A DNA stretch of 64,000 bases from assembly GCF_030504645.1 (NCBI RefSeq), contig NZ_JAUKWQ010000004.1, positions 62,001-126,000 on the forward strand, in the 5' to 3' direction. The stretch comes from Rhizobium oryzicola. GTDB taxonomy: Bacteria; Pseudomonadota; Alphaproteobacteria; Rhizobiales; Rhizobiaceae. The notes under the pieces are model-generated. The model was not told the origin of the DNA. It did not search any database and saw only the letters and a list, made by a program, of their open reading frames with translations. This document shows, one piece after another, positions 17,558-26,573 of this stretch (positions are counted from its first letter, which is position 1; every line of letters begins with the position of its first letter). Made by a program: the position numbers and the translations under genes.

Positions 17558-17956
17558 TCAAAGCCCCTCGTCATTGGTTTCGCCGTGGCGCAGATAGCTC
17601 TCAAGCGCATCCTGCGCACGGGCTTTTTCCTCGAGTTCGTAAAGGCAGCGAAGCCTGAGATAGCGACGCATACGCTGCCGGTCCGTTAGCCGGTAATTAC
17701 CGAATCGTTCGAGCGGATCGATACGATCGAGGCGATCCAGATGAGCCACACTGTCACGAAAATGTCCGTTGATGAAGGCGATGACAGCGGAAGCCAAGGT
17801 AGCATCGGCAGAATTGTCCCCCAGGCGACGAAGGGCATCGCATAGCAGGCTTGCGCGCTCCACATATCCATTCTGCAGTTGAACATAGATCGACAGCATC
17901 AGAAAATCCCGCTCGCGTGGCGAAAGTTCATGATGCGGCTGCAAGGGCTCCATCAT
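17558..17956 (-). CDS. sctY: SctY (YscY-like) T3SS chaperone
   Basis: Cytoplasmic helical-repeat protein of 132 residues. SPRERDFLMLSIYVQLQNGY and ERASLLCDALRRL line up with the YscY start, which has the same spacing of a small tetratricopeptide fold. In Yersinia YscY binds YscX and both contact the export gate. Here the ATG overlaps the SctX stop as ATGA, the same X-Y order as in Yersinia. Last gene of a four-gene minus-strand unit. Recognition is by pattern and context, since sequence identity is modest. Confidence 0.72.
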   Translation of the reverse strand: MMEPLQPHHELSPRERDFLMLSIYVQLQNGYVERASLLCDALRRLGDNSADATLASAVIAFINGHFRDSVAHLDRLDRIDPLERFGNYRLTDRQRMRRYLRLRCLYELEEKARAQDALESYLRHGETNDEGL

Positions 17957-18336
17957 GCGCGCAACAGCAATGCCAACGCGGCGCGGACCTCGGCATCCCG
18001 ATTCACTTCATCATCCAGAAATGCACCGGCAGAACGGAACACCAAACGGTCTGCGGGATCTCGCGTGCCGATCGCCAGCCGATGGAATATTGCAGCAAGA
18101 CCGGCGCGCGTTTCCTGGAGGATTGAAGGCTCCATCAATTGCGGATCCACATTACGAGGTTGGAGCAAATCCGGCAACCGATCGTCGAGCGAAGGCGGAT
18201 ACAGAATGGAATCCAGCGCGCGATACGATGGCAAATAATTCGGGCTGACGCGGCAGTCGTCCGGGAGATGGACCTCATCTTCCAACTGCCATCGGCTTAC
18301 GGATTCAAGACCAACGTCAAGCGAACGGATCCGCAT
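17953..18336 (-). CDS. sctX: SctX (YscX-like) T3SS export protein
   Basis: Small protein of 127 residues. GLESVSRWQLEDEVHLP followed by a Pro-rich middle (LPSYRALDSILYPP) and a helical C-terminus ending ALALLLRA matches the YscX layout and length (about 122). In Yersinia YscX is an early export substrate needed for secretion. The stop overlaps the YscY-like start. The ribosome site is weak; translation is probably coupled to the gene upstream, whose stop is 34 bases away. X and Y support each other's assignment. Confidence 0.68.
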   Translation of the reverse strand: MRIRSLDVGLESVSRWQLEDEVHLPDDCRVSPNYLPSYRALDSILYPPSLDDRLPDLLQPRNVDPQLMEPSILQETRAGLAAIFHRLAIGTRDPADRLVFRSAGAFLDDEVNRDAEVRAALALLLRA

Positions 18337-18370
18337 CAGAAATCTGCCACGTCTTGTGCAGCACCCATGA

Positions 18371-20395
18371 TCAGGTCGCCTGAGAAATGTTCTGCAAGAG
18401 ATCGGCCATCTTCTGCAGGGCGCTGTTGGCGAGATCGAAATGACGATTACGTTCGCGGTCGAGCGAATTGATATCGTTCATCTTCAACTGGCTTTCCTGG
18501 TTCACCAGGGTCACCAATTCCGAAAGCTGGGTACCATAATTAGACCATTGCGGATGGGTGTGTGATTGCAGATCATTGGATGCGTTATCCCACATATACC
18601 CGCCATTTTGAGGGCCTGTAGAAATATTTCCCCGGACGAGATCAAGTCTTGGCCGACTGAGACCCCGCAATACTTCCAAAGGATTTTTCTGTGCGTCATT
18701 TGATTTATCTGAGAACATGAAAATTGCTTTGAGCGTCTGTATGTCAGCTTCATTCAGCGGCGGATTGGAATTGATCTGCTTGGCAAGATTATCCAGGAAA
18801 TCCGGCCCCAGACCCGCAAAACTCTTTGGACCCTCATCCGCTTTCTGGAATTGCGCAATGGATTTGTTGATAAGCTCCTGCATGACACTGATTGTTTTCA
18901 GATAAGCGTTTTGCTGCTTTACCTCTTCCGTCTCAACTGTGACCTTTGCCTCACCTTCCAGATTGTATTGGCTTTGAAAGTAATAGATCATGGAAGGCGC
19001 ATCGAGCTTTTTGCCGTTCATATAACCATCGCCAGCCGCCACGGATGCTCGTGTTTCCTTCATGTCGCGAATACGCATTTCCTGCTGTAGGAAGACATTG
19101 TATCCAGAATTGATCGTGGCGTTATCATCCAGACTGACGACGTTCTTTGGAACTCTTATGACATCATTGTCATTACCCAGAGGCAGCCACGTTTCTGAAA
19201 AATTTGTGGGCAGCGTGCTGAGATCCTGGGTATTGAGGGGCGCTTGTCCCGCCCCAGGCCGCCAATTTTCCTCGGACACATTGAAGAATGCTGCCAATCG
19301 GTTGAACCGTGTCTGCAACTCCGTCAACTGGCTCTGGATGTCAGTCTGGGAAAAGACGCTCATCTTGTCGAGACGCGAGATGAGGAGGTCAATCTGGTCT
19401 GTAAAAGCCTGCTGCGCGTCTGGTGGCAACGCGACAAATTTGCGATTGGACGCCTTGTAATTCGTTACCTGGCCCCGCAAAACATTCGCCGCATCGATCA
19501 TCTGCTGTTTGTTGACGGACAGGCCGAGCGAGGACGCCATATGCTTGAACGCTTCGGTGGCAACGATCCGCTCCTGGTCTTTGGTCGGCATTGTCGCAAA
19601 ATTGTCCTTTGTCAGGGTGTTGACCTGGTAGATACGTGGGGTGGCTGAGTATTCGCCGAGCGATATGGTGCCGTTCGCCGGTGGCGGCACCGATGCGACA
19701 TAGGTGATGGAGGTGGTTGCGCCCTGCAAGAGCAAAACACCATTGGTAATCGCCTGCGCCTTGAGGTTCGCATTCACCCACTCCACCTGATAGGACGAGT
19801 GCCAGGTGTTGAAGATGCGTCCAAAAGCGTTGATCGCATCGTCGGTTGTGAGATCCGACGCCTTGACGTCGAAGCCGGGAGGACGATCCGCTACGGGCAT
19901 GGTTGTGTTGAGACCGTCCTTGACGGGAAACAGTGCATCCGCTGTCGCTCGGTTCAGTGCGCCATCCCCACCAGAAGAACTTCCGGGAAGATTGTAGTAG
20001 GGAATGGTGGATTGCTTCTGGCCTGCGCTGGGAATTAGCCCCTCGACCTGCGTGATCGCCACCTTTTCCACGGTCCGGGTCTGGGTCGTATAATCCATGA
20101 CCGGCCGGCCATAGTTATCGTAGACATAATTTCCGGACGCGTCCTTTCTGGCGGCCCCCTTCTGATAGGTCTCGGAGGAGGTTTCCAGCGTCAGCACATA
20201 TCCGCCGGAAATGGTTTGCGGGCTGCCGAGCGATTTCAGCCAGCGCACCTGTTCGTCATTGGGGGCAGCAACAAATGTACTGATCGCCATCGAGGATGCA
20301 GGGCCTGATAGCGTCGTCGCAACACCGTAGGATCCGGCATTGAGTGTCGTCATCGTACCCCAATTGGCGTTCAGACTGGAGAAAATGCTCGGCAT
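18371..20395 (-). CDS. Candidate needle-tip/hydrophilic translocator (LcrV/SctA-like), very large
   Basis: Soluble 674-residue protein without signal peptide or membrane segment. The C-terminal about 60 residues form a heptad-like helix (LSELVTLVNQESQLKMND, then NRHFDLANSALQKM) resembling the last helix of LcrV, PcrV and IpaD tip proteins. A central helical segment near 320-380 could pair with it in a coiled coil. A GAGGA ribosome site precedes the ATG. The gene lies after an LcrG-sized protein and before SctX, echoing lcrG-lcrV linkage. It is about twice the usual tip length, so the extra middle may be a separate domain. An effector is the alternative. Confidence 0.5.
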   Translation of the reverse strand: MPSIFSSLNANWGTMTTLNAGSYGVATTLSGPASSMAISTFVAAPNDEQVRWLKSLGSPQTISGGYVLTLETSSETYQKGAARKDASGNYVYDNYGRPVMDYTTQTRTVEKVAITQVEGLIPSAGQKQSTIPYYNLPGSSSGGDGALNRATADALFPVKDGLNTTMPVADRPPGFDVKASDLTTDDAINAFGRIFNTWHSSYQVEWVNANLKAQAITNGVLLLQGATTSITYVASVPPPANGTISLGEYSATPRIYQVNTLTKDNFATMPTKDQERIVATEAFKHMASSLGLSVNKQQMIDAANVLRGQVTNYKASNRKFVALPPDAQQAFTDQIDLLISRLDKMSVFSQTDIQSQLTELQTRFNRLAAFFNVSEENWRPGAGQAPLNTQDLSTLPTNFSETWLPLGNDNDVIRVPKNVVSLDDNATINSGYNVFLQQEMRIRDMKETRASVAAGDGYMNGKKLDAPSMIYYFQSQYNLEGEAKVTVETEEVKQQNAYLKTISVMQELINKSIAQFQKADEGPKSFAGLGPDFLDNLAKQINSNPPLNEADIQTLKAIFMFSDKSNDAQKNPLEVLRGLSRPRLDLVRGNISTGPQNGGYMWDNASNDLQSHTHPQWSNYGTQLSELVTLVNQESQLKMNDINSLDRERNRHFDLANSALQKMADLLQNISQAT

Positions 20396-20412
20396 CGGTC
20401 AGTCCTCAGATC

Positions 20413-20772
20413 TCAAAGCTTTAAAAGCCGGCGCACCGGCGCATGTGACCACCCCTTATCGGCCTGGTTGGGCACCGCTACCCTCCTGGCCTTATCGCGG
20501 GCTGCCAGCAGGTCCTTCACGCGTTCCTCCAGTTGCTCAACCCGTGAATGAAAGACAGCCATATCGGGCGCCAGGACCATATGATCCACGAGCAGCATGC
20601 AGACGGGATCATCGCGAATGATCGATGTTTTGATCAGTTGGCCGAGCTGGTCGCGAATGGCGGCAAGGACCGGCTGCACATCTCTCACCGTCTCACGACC
20701 TTCGCCCGCAAGCCAGCGAGCCCGTTGCTCCGCTACCTGATGGGAACCTTCGGATGTCTGATCGCCCGCCAT
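20413..20772 (-). CDS. Small T3SS protein in the LcrG position
   Basis: 119-residue hydrophilic, basic-tailed protein; residues about 72-95 (FHSRVEQLEERVKDLLAARD) have coiled-coil character. I do not recognise its family. It is the first gene of the unit leading into the tip candidate, 17 bases upstream of it, the place occupied by the tip chaperone LcrG in Ysc systems. The ribosome site is weak. Divergent from the large plus-strand operon, sharing a 176-base promoter region. Confidence 0.5.
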   Translation of the reverse strand: MAGDQTSEGSHQVAEQRARWLAGEGRETVRDVQPVLAAIRDQLGQLIKTSIIRDDPVCMLLVDHMVLAPDMAVFHSRVEQLEERVKDLLAARDKARRVAVPNQADKGWSHAPVRRLLKL

Positions 20773-20948
20773 GAATTACCATCGTATAGCCGTGGGTTTG
20801 TTAGCTTAACAAAGCCCATAATCCGACAAAGCACTGTGACGTTCGATACAGTCGTGCGTAAATGAGGCGCGCATTGACAGATTGGTTTGGTACAAGGACT
20901 GGACCTCGAAAACGTGTCAGTGCGCTTTGACGAGGTAGGTGACATTCG
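20773..20948. promoter_or_regulatory. Divergent promoter region between two T3SS operons
   Basis: The 176-base intergenic region separates the minus-strand LcrG-position/tip/SctX/SctY unit from the plus-strand SctG-to-SctP unit, so it must hold both promoters. I could not pick a confident -35/-10 pair or palindrome. Confidence 0.45.
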
Positions 20949-21545
20949 ATGCGCGGCAAGCGGCAAGACGATCAGAGTTTCATGAGCGATTTGGCAATCT
21001 TCTCCGCGATGCCGGAGGTTGGCGCTTCCGATTTGCTGGACAAGAACGGAGCAGCGCCGGCCCATACGGGGCTTGCACAGGCCGAGCGTGTGGACGTTGC
21101 CGCCGCAGAAGCCGCGCGCAATTCGGTTCTCGCGTCTATCGCACCGGATCCGGCAATCGTTCGGGAGCCGCGGTCCGGCGAAGACAACTATGCCCATGTA
21201 ATCCAGCTGGATCAGCAGGGGCAAATGAAAGAGGCCGCCGACATGCTCTCACGTTTGGTGAGCATGCCCGGAGGCGAAGCGGACGCCTGTCTTGGGCTTG
21301 CTGTCTTTGCCCTGCGGTTGAAGGACTTCCAATCGGCGCAAGTTCTTGCAGCACGTTGCTTGGATCTTGGCGCGCGTCATCCACGCGCGTGCTCCATTCT
21401 GGGCATGGTCGCCCTTCATTCAGGCAATGGGTCGGCCGCACGAACTTATCTCGCTGCGGCGGCACGCATTGCCCGGATCGATCCCTCATTCAGCACCGAT
21501 CTGCGGGGAGCGCAGCGCGTTTTGCTGAAGATGCACGTGAACTAG
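20949..21545 (+). CDS. Tetratricopeptide-repeat T3SS protein, probable chaperone
   Basis: 198 residues. The N-terminal 80 are poorly structured; from about residue 85 two or three TPR-like helical pairs follow (QQGQMKEAADMLSRLV, CLGLAVFALRLKDFQSAQVL, and GMVALHSGNGSAARTYL). Resembles class II (SycD/LcrH-like) chaperones and SctG-like proteins. GAGGTAGGTG precedes the ATG. First gene of the SctG-I-J-K-L-N-O-P operon. Its client is unknown. Confidence 0.6.
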   Translation: MRGKRQDDQSFMSDLAIFSAMPEVGASDLLDKNGAAPAHTGLAQAERVDVAAAEAARNSVLASIAPDPAIVREPRSGEDNYAHVIQLDQQGQMKEAADMLSRLVSMPGGEADACLGLAVFALRLKDFQSAQVLAARCLDLGARHPRACSILGMVALHSGNGSAARTYLAAAARIARIDPSFSTDLRGAQRVLLKMHVN

Positions 21546-21688
21546 GACCGGTAATGTATGCGGAGCCTGGCATGAAGCGCCAGCGGAACGCTGATGAGAG
21601 GATTGCTGCGGATCCGTGCCGTCGGAGGCCGCGACGGCATCTGATAGACGGCCAAGATTTGCGGCAGTGACGAAGGGGATGAGCTTGG

Positions 21689-22069
21689 ATGGTCGATGAC
21701 ACCGAACTGCTTCTTGAGCGCGAGGATGTGAAAACCCTCGTGGAACTTGGCTTCATGGCGATAACAGCCGGCATGTTAGGTGACGCGGAAACCATTTTTC
21801 AAGGGATCACAGCGGCCCGACCCGATCAGGAAGCAGGGCCACTCGGACTTGCCATGGTGCGTCTTGCACAAGACCGTCCGGCGGATGCTGTGGCGCTCCT
21901 GAAGAAACTGCCCCCTAGCGAAGCTGTTCTGACATATCTCGGCCTTGCCCAGGCGCGCCACGGAGACCGAGCGGCTGCCGCGCGATGCCTGCATGGCGTC
22001 ATCGCCAGTGCGCCGAACTCGTCCTTCGCCGATATGGCGGGCGCAGCGATCTCCGAATTCAGTCTTTAA
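21689..22069 (+). CDS. sctG: SctG (YscG/PscG-like) needle chaperone
   Basis: 126-residue all-helical TPR-like protein (ELGFMAITAGMLGDAETIF, then GLAMVRLAQDRPADAVALL, then YLGLAQARHGDRAAAARC). Size, three-repeat plan and position before the inner-rod gene fit YscG/PscG, which with YscE holds needle monomers in the cytoplasm. Its presumed partners, the YscE-like and needle genes, sit 14 kb away (35607-36329). Alternative: an HrpB1-type protein. Confidence 0.55.
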   Translation: MVDDTELLLEREDVKTLVELGFMAITAGMLGDAETIFQGITAARPDQEAGPLGLAMVRLAQDRPADAVALLKKLPPSEAVLTYLGLAQARHGDRAAAARCLHGVIASAPNSSFADMAGAAISEFSL

Positions 22070-22081
22070 GGAGGCAAGACA

Positions 22082-22555
22082 ATGGTTTCCCCCATCCTCG
22101 GGGCAGTTCCCCCAGTACCCGCACCACAGTCCTCGGTCCCCGGAATCATTCCCACCGATCGTGTCGCAGCCTTTGATCAAGCCATGGCCCGACAACAGAC
22201 CGCTGATCCTCAATCCACGTCCACCAATAACCCCGCCGGTGCTTCACAGGCGCTGACGCCGCAAGCGCTTTCTCCCAATGACCGGGCAAGAATTGGTCTC
22301 GATCTGGCACCGGCAGGCCAAGCTCCGCAACCCACAGAGGGCAATATGATCCTCAACGGGCTTTCCAGCCTTCGAGAGGTCTTCGATGCACGCGAAGCGC
22401 GTGTCAGCGAGATCCTGAAGCAGGGAACCACCGATGCGACATCGCTGATGCAGATGCAGGTGGAAGTGGCCAACTTCACGATGCTGGTCGATATTTCCTC
22501 AAAGCTTACCGGCAAGACGACACAGGTGTTCGACACCCTGATGAAGGGTCAGTAA
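22082..22555 (+). CDS. sctI: SctI inner-rod protein
   Basis: 157 residues. The C-terminal 35 (LMQMQVEVANFTMLVDISSK followed by GKTTQVFDTL) are the conserved rod-protein helix that packs below the needle at the export gate. The N-terminal half is Pro/Ala-rich and variable, as in YscI. AAGGAGG sits just before the ATG, one of the strongest ribosome sites here, fitting a structural subunit. Followed directly by SctJ. Confidence 0.85.
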   Translation: MVSPILGAVPPVPAPQSSVPGIIPTDRVAAFDQAMARQQTADPQSTSTNNPAGASQALTPQALSPNDRARIGLDLAPAGQAPQPTEGNMILNGLSSLREVFDAREARVSEILKQGTTDATSLMQMQVEVANFTMLVDISSKLTGKTTQVFDTLMKGQ

Positions 22556-22557
22556 CC

Positions 22558-23388
22558 GTGGACATGACACCGCGGAAAGCATTCCAGCATTTCAGGCTTG
22601 CCTTCATGATTGCCAGCCTGTTGGCACTGACGGCGTGCAAGGCCGACCTCTATACCAACCTGACGGAATATGAGGCAAACCAGATGGTTGCCGTACTGTT
22701 GGCCGAGAACATCGATGCCAGCAAGACGGGCGTCGGCGAAGCCTTCACAGTGCAGGTGGAGCAGGAAAACCTGGGCAGAGCGATCGATCTTCTGAACGAA
22801 AAGGGCTTTCCGCGCCGCACGCGTGAATCCATGGGCCGCGTGTTTCAGAAGTCCGGGATCATCTCGTCACCCTTTGAAGAGCGGGTTCGATATATTTATG
22901 CGCTTGGCGAGGAGGTCGCGCAGACAATCTCTCAGATCGACGGCGTTGTTACCGCGCGTGTGCACATCGTCCTGCCGGAAGAGCCCCAACTGGGCCAGCC
23001 GGTCAAGCCATCCTCGGCAGCGGTCTTCATCAAGCACGAACCGAATGTGGATCTCGAATTCCTGGTGCCGCAGATACGTCGCCTTGTCAGCAGTTCGATC
23101 CAAGGCCTCGATTATGCGGCCGTCACGGTGGTCTTGACGGAGGCGGCAGCCCGCAAGGCGCAGCAACGTGCTGGCAATGTCGATCTCGTGGATGTATTCC
23201 CAGGCTTGGCCGTTCCGGCGCCCAGCGCGCCGCAGGTGCGCATCGTGATCTATAGCGTTGCGGCGGCGCTTCTTATTCTTGCTGCCGGTTCCATTTTTGG
23301 CGTTGTTCAGTTCGTCTTGAGCCGTCGACGTCGCGGAAGCAGAACGACGACAAGTGACGCTACGACTGCACTGATGGAGCCGTCATGA
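22558..23388 (+). CDS. sctJ: SctJ inner-ring lipoprotein
   Basis: 276-residue lipoprotein of the basal body inner-membrane ring. Lipobox LTAC near residue 28 is followed by the YscJ/FliF ring-building domains, with ENLGRAIDLLNEKGFPR and FEERVRYIYALGEEVAQTI as family blocks. A C-terminal membrane helix (VAAALLILAAGSIFGVVQ) lies near residues 235-255. The start is GTG at 22558 or ATG at 22564. The stop overlaps the SctK ATG as ATGA. Confidence 0.93.
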   Translation: MDMTPRKAFQHFRLAFMIASLLALTACKADLYTNLTEYEANQMVAVLLAENIDASKTGVGEAFTVQVEQENLGRAIDLLNEKGFPRRTRESMGRVFQKSGIISSPFEERVRYIYALGEEVAQTISQIDGVVTARVHIVLPEEPQLGQPVKPSSAAVFIKHEPNVDLEFLVPQIRRLVSSSIQGLDYAAVTVVLTEAAARKAQQRAGNVDLVDVFPGLAVPAPSAPQVRIVIYSVAAALLILAAGSIFGVVQFVLSRRRRGSRTTTSDATTALMEPS

Positions 23389-24080
23389 TGGTGGCGGATA
23401 ACCTGACGGGCGCCGGAAAACAAGGTTACCCCTTCGGTGCAACCGAGTTTTCCTTCGCAACACGGATTGCGGAATTCCACTTGTGCAATAGCAGTCTGCC
23501 GGCGGAAATTGCCGCCCACGACGTCATGTCTGCTTTGCTGCGACATCCAGCTTTTCGACCGGCGCTCGCAAGGCTGCATCCACGCCCGCTTTCCCTGTCG
23601 CGACATGAGATTGTTGACCTTTCATCTCATGCAGAGGGTCGGCTGGCACTGCTGATTGCCAGCGCGCCGGAGGCGGACATTCGTTTCGCGGCTCAGCTGG
23701 CCGCTGCCGCGGCGCTACACAGATCGATTGTACGGCTGGGCCTCAAGGCGGAACGACAGCACGCTCAGGCTATATTGGGAGCCGAGAGCTTCCACTTCGC
23801 TACGCAAGAGGCACCAACCCTGCATTCGACGCTAGCCGCCCTAGAGAACAGTCCCAAGATTTGGCGCGCAATCGCCAAAACCGATAATCTAAGTGCAGCC
23901 TCAACCCTGTTCGAGGAATTCGGGCGAGGCGTGCTGCATTCCTTTGTTGCTGCCGTCGCCCCTGTTCTGATCGATTGTCTGCCAAGCCCCCATCAGCCTC
24001 CCCTGGCCGACGCCTTGGTCTCATCGCTTGTGAAACTCATGCGAAGGAGAAACCCGCGATGGGCCCCTATTATCGCTTGA
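23385..24080 (+). CDS. sctK: SctK sorting-platform protein
   Basis: 231-residue cytoplasmic protein in the YscK position, between SctJ and SctL. The N-terminal FATRIAEFHLCNSSLP and central helical segments fit the poorly conserved SctK family, which links the SctQ pods to the SctD ring. Assigned chiefly on order and length. Its 3' end overlaps the SctL start by 22 bases. Confidence 0.78.
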   Translation: MMVADNLTGAGKQGYPFGATEFSFATRIAEFHLCNSSLPAEIAAHDVMSALLRHPAFRPALARLHPRPLSLSRHEIVDLSSHAEGRLALLIASAPEADIRFAAQLAAAAALHRSIVRLGLKAERQHAQAILGAESFHFATQEAPTLHSTLAALENSPKIWRAIAKTDNLSAASTLFEEFGRGVLHSFVAAVAPVLIDCLPSPHQPPLADALVSSLVKLMRRRNPRWAPIIA

Positions 24081-24712
24081 ACACGCTCGGTTTTCGGCTT
24101 CCGTCAGGGCCGCATGTCATCAGACGAGACGCGTTTGAAGCCGTCGCCGCCAGCGAAGCCTTGCTGCAGGAAGCAGACCGTCGTGCGGCTGAGATTATCG
24201 CAGGGGCGGAGGCAGCCTTTGAGTCCGAAAAGCGTCGCGGGTTCGAGGAAGGCTTGCGAGCCGCCAGGCGAGAGGCAGCCGCGCGGCTTTTCAGCGAAAA
24301 CCTCATACTGGAGCAAAAGCTTGCCGCCGTAGAAACCGAACTTGCCGATCTCGTTGTTGCGGCGATGCGATGTCTGCTGGAGGATTTCGACGATCGCACC
24401 AAGGCGGAAGCCCTGGTTCGCACTGCGCTCAGGCGCATGCGACGCGAAAAGCGCGGGGAACTAAGGGTTTCCCCGGAGCAGGCCACCGAGATGAAATCAT
24501 CCATTACGCGGATCATCAGCGAGTTTCCGGAGGTGGATTTGGTGGATGTTGTTGAAGACGAAAGTCTCAGCGCTCCCAATATCGTTTTCGAGACTGCGAT
24601 CGGCCGTGTCGATGGCGATCTCGGACGCACCTGTTCGGAGTTGGAAATCGCCATCCGCGCCGCCGTAACGGGAGCCGTCGGCGCAAGCACGGAACATGAG
24701 ACAGGACCATGA
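24059..24712 (+). CDS. sctL: SctL ATPase stator/regulator
   Basis: 217 residues, FliH/YscL family: peripheral stalk linking the SctN hexamer to SctQ. A long charged helix covers residues about 30-110 ([20 protein letters not shown]) followed by a compact C-terminal domain. I chose the ATG at 24059 behind GAAGGAGA; the longer frame starting at 23975 lies wholly within SctK. Overlaps the SctN start by 4 bases. Confidence 0.88.
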   Translation: MGPYYRLNTLGFRLPSGPHVIRRDAFEAVAASEALLQEADRRAAEIIAGAEAAFESEKRRGFEEGLRAARREAAARLFSENLILEQKLAAVETELADLVVAAMRCLLEDFDDRTKAEALVRTALRRMRREKRGELRVSPEQATEMKSSITRIISEFPEVDLVDVVEDESLSAPNIVFETAIGRVDGDLGRTCSELEIAIRAAVTGAVGASTEHETGP

Positions 24713-26097
24713 ATGCCGTGACGATCAACGGTGAGGCGATCGTGCAGCTTGCGGACGCTCGCCGTCTTCGCATAGCTGCCCGTGTTGATGGCTTCGTTCA
24801 TCGTCTCGCGGCTCAAGTCGATCGATTTTCAGCGTTTACGGTCACGGGGCGGGTTCGCAAGGTGGTCGGCACGATGATCCACGCAGCCGTACCGGAGATC
24901 GAGATCGGCGAGATCGTGGAGTTGATCAATCGTAGTTCCAACCTGCGCCTCTATGCGGAATGTGTTGGCTTCCTGGACGAGGAGGCGCTTCTATCACCCA
25001 TCGGGGAGACGCAGGGCATCAGTCCACGCACCGAGGTAAGACGGACGGGGCGGGTGCAGGCGGTTGCCGTTGGCCCTGGTCTTAAAGGTCGCGTACTGGA
25101 CGGACTCGGCAATTTCGTGGATGGTCGCGATGATCACTTCGTGCCGGAATCCTTCTATCCCGTTTACAAAAATCCACCCGATCCCATGACGCGCCGGATC
25201 ATAGACCGGCCATTGCCGCTTGGGGTGCGAGCCATCGACGGTGTGCTCACCTGCGGAGAAGGGCAACGCATGGGCATCTTCGCTGCAGCTGGCGGCGGCA
25301 AGTCCACATTGCTGTCCATGCTGGTCAAGGGCGCGGCCGTGGATGTGACCGTTATCGCGCTGATCGGCGAGCGCGGCCGCGAAGTGCGCGAATTCATTGA
25401 GCACGACCTCGGGCCGGACGGACTTGCAAAGTCGGTCATTGTGGTCGCAACCTCGGACCGCTCGTCCATGGAGCGCGCCAAAGCTGCATTCACCGCTACA
25501 GCCATCGCCGAATATTTCCGAGATCAAGGTCAGCGCGTTCTGTTCCTGATGGATTCCGTGACGCGCTTTGCGCGCGCTCAGCGCGAGATTGGCCTTGCCG
25601 CAGGCGAGCCCCCCACCCGCCGCGGCTTTCCGCCTTCCGTGTTTGCCAACCTGCCGCGTCTGATGGAGCGGGTGGGCATGAATGAAAGAGGTTCGATCAC
25701 CGCGCTCTATACGGTTCTGGTGGAGGGCGACGATATGACCGAGCCGGTCGCGGACGAAACACGTTCCATTCTGGACGGACACATCATCCTGTCGCGCAAG
25801 CTCGCAGCCGCCAATCACTTTCCGGCAATAGACGTGCTTGCCTCCAAAAGCCGGGTGATGCGTTCTGTCACCACACGCGAACATCAAGCGATGGCCGCAA
25901 AAATCAACGAATGGCTTGCCGCATATGCGGACGTCGAACTGCTGATCAAGGTTGGTGAATACAAACAGGGCGCCGATCCGCAATCCGATCTTGCGATCGC
26001 CAGATACAAGCCAATCAATGAATTCCTCAAGCAGGCCACCGATGAGTTCGATGATTTTGGGACGATGCTGCGCAAGCTTCAGCAGGTGACCCGATGA
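24709..26097 (+). CDS. sctN: SctN T3SS ATPase
   Basis: Hexameric cytoplasmic ATPase (462 residues) that strips chaperones and unfolds substrates. Walker [13 protein letters not shown] at residues 189-200, catalytic Glu in [10 protein letters not shown], Walker [15 protein letters not shown] and the arginine-containing C-terminal region DFGTMLRKL are intact. Related to F1-beta and FliI. Overlaps SctL and SctO by 4 bases each. Confidence 0.97.
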   Translation: MNAVTINGEAIVQLADARRLRIAARVDGFVHRLAAQVDRFSAFTVTGRVRKVVGTMIHAAVPEIEIGEIVELINRSSNLRLYAECVGFLDEEALLSPIGETQGISPRTEVRRTGRVQAVAVGPGLKGRVLDGLGNFVDGRDDHFVPESFYPVYKNPPDPMTRRIIDRPLPLGVRAIDGVLTCGEGQRMGIFAAAGGGKSTLLSMLVKGAAVDVTVIALIGERGREVREFIEHDLGPDGLAKSVIVVATSDRSSMERAKAAFTATAIAEYFRDQGQRVLFLMDSVTRFARAQREIGLAAGEPPTRRGFPPSVFANLPRLMERVGMNERGSITALYTVLVEGDDMTEPVADETRSILDGHIILSRKLAAANHFPAIDVLASKSRVMRSVTTREHQAMAAKINEWLAAYADVELLIKVGEYKQGADPQSDLAIARYKPINEFLKQATDEFDDFGTMLRKLQQVTR

Positions 26098-26573
26098 TCG
26101 GCCAGATGAAGATACTGCTGCATGTCAAAACGTTGAAACAAGAGCAGGCTTTTCGTCACCTGCAATCATGCCGTCGAGCCCTGTATGAAGCTGAGCACGC
26201 GCACCATGCGGCAGTCAAAGCCGTTGAGGAAAGCCAGAGAACGCTTCCCGCCCGCGAAAACGCGATCTTCGAGACAATCTTCGGCAGGACCGTGGCCTTG
26301 GGGGAAATCGATGAAATCAAGGCGCGGGTCGCGACACTTCATGCGAAACACCAGATCCTGGTGGATGAACGGGAGCGAACCGCGCATGTCGAGGCAAGGG
26401 TGCGTCGAGAGCGAGACGAGGCGGCAGACGCTTTTCGGAAAGCGACCAAGGTCACCGACAAGTACGACGTAATCACTCAGGATCTCGTAACCGCACAGGC
26501 CGAAGCATTGACGGCGAGAGAAGAGGGAGAAACCGAAGACATGTTTTCCCGATCAAGGAGAAAGATCGCATGA
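26094..26573 (+). CDS. sctO: SctO central stalk protein
   Basis: 159-residue protein of the YscO/FliJ type: two long antiparallel charged helices (residues about 10-55 and 80-150) that insert in the SctN hexamer and touch SctV. Little motif conservation is expected; coiled-coil pattern, length and place directly after SctN define it. ATGA overlaps on both sides. Confidence 0.85.
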   Translation: MIGQMKILLHVKTLKQEQAFRHLQSCRRALYEAEHAHHAAVKAVEESQRTLPARENAIFETIFGRTVALGEIDEIKARVATLHAKHQILVDERERTAHVEARVRRERDEAADAFRKATKVTDKYDVITQDLVTAQAEALTAREEGETEDMFSRSRRKIA

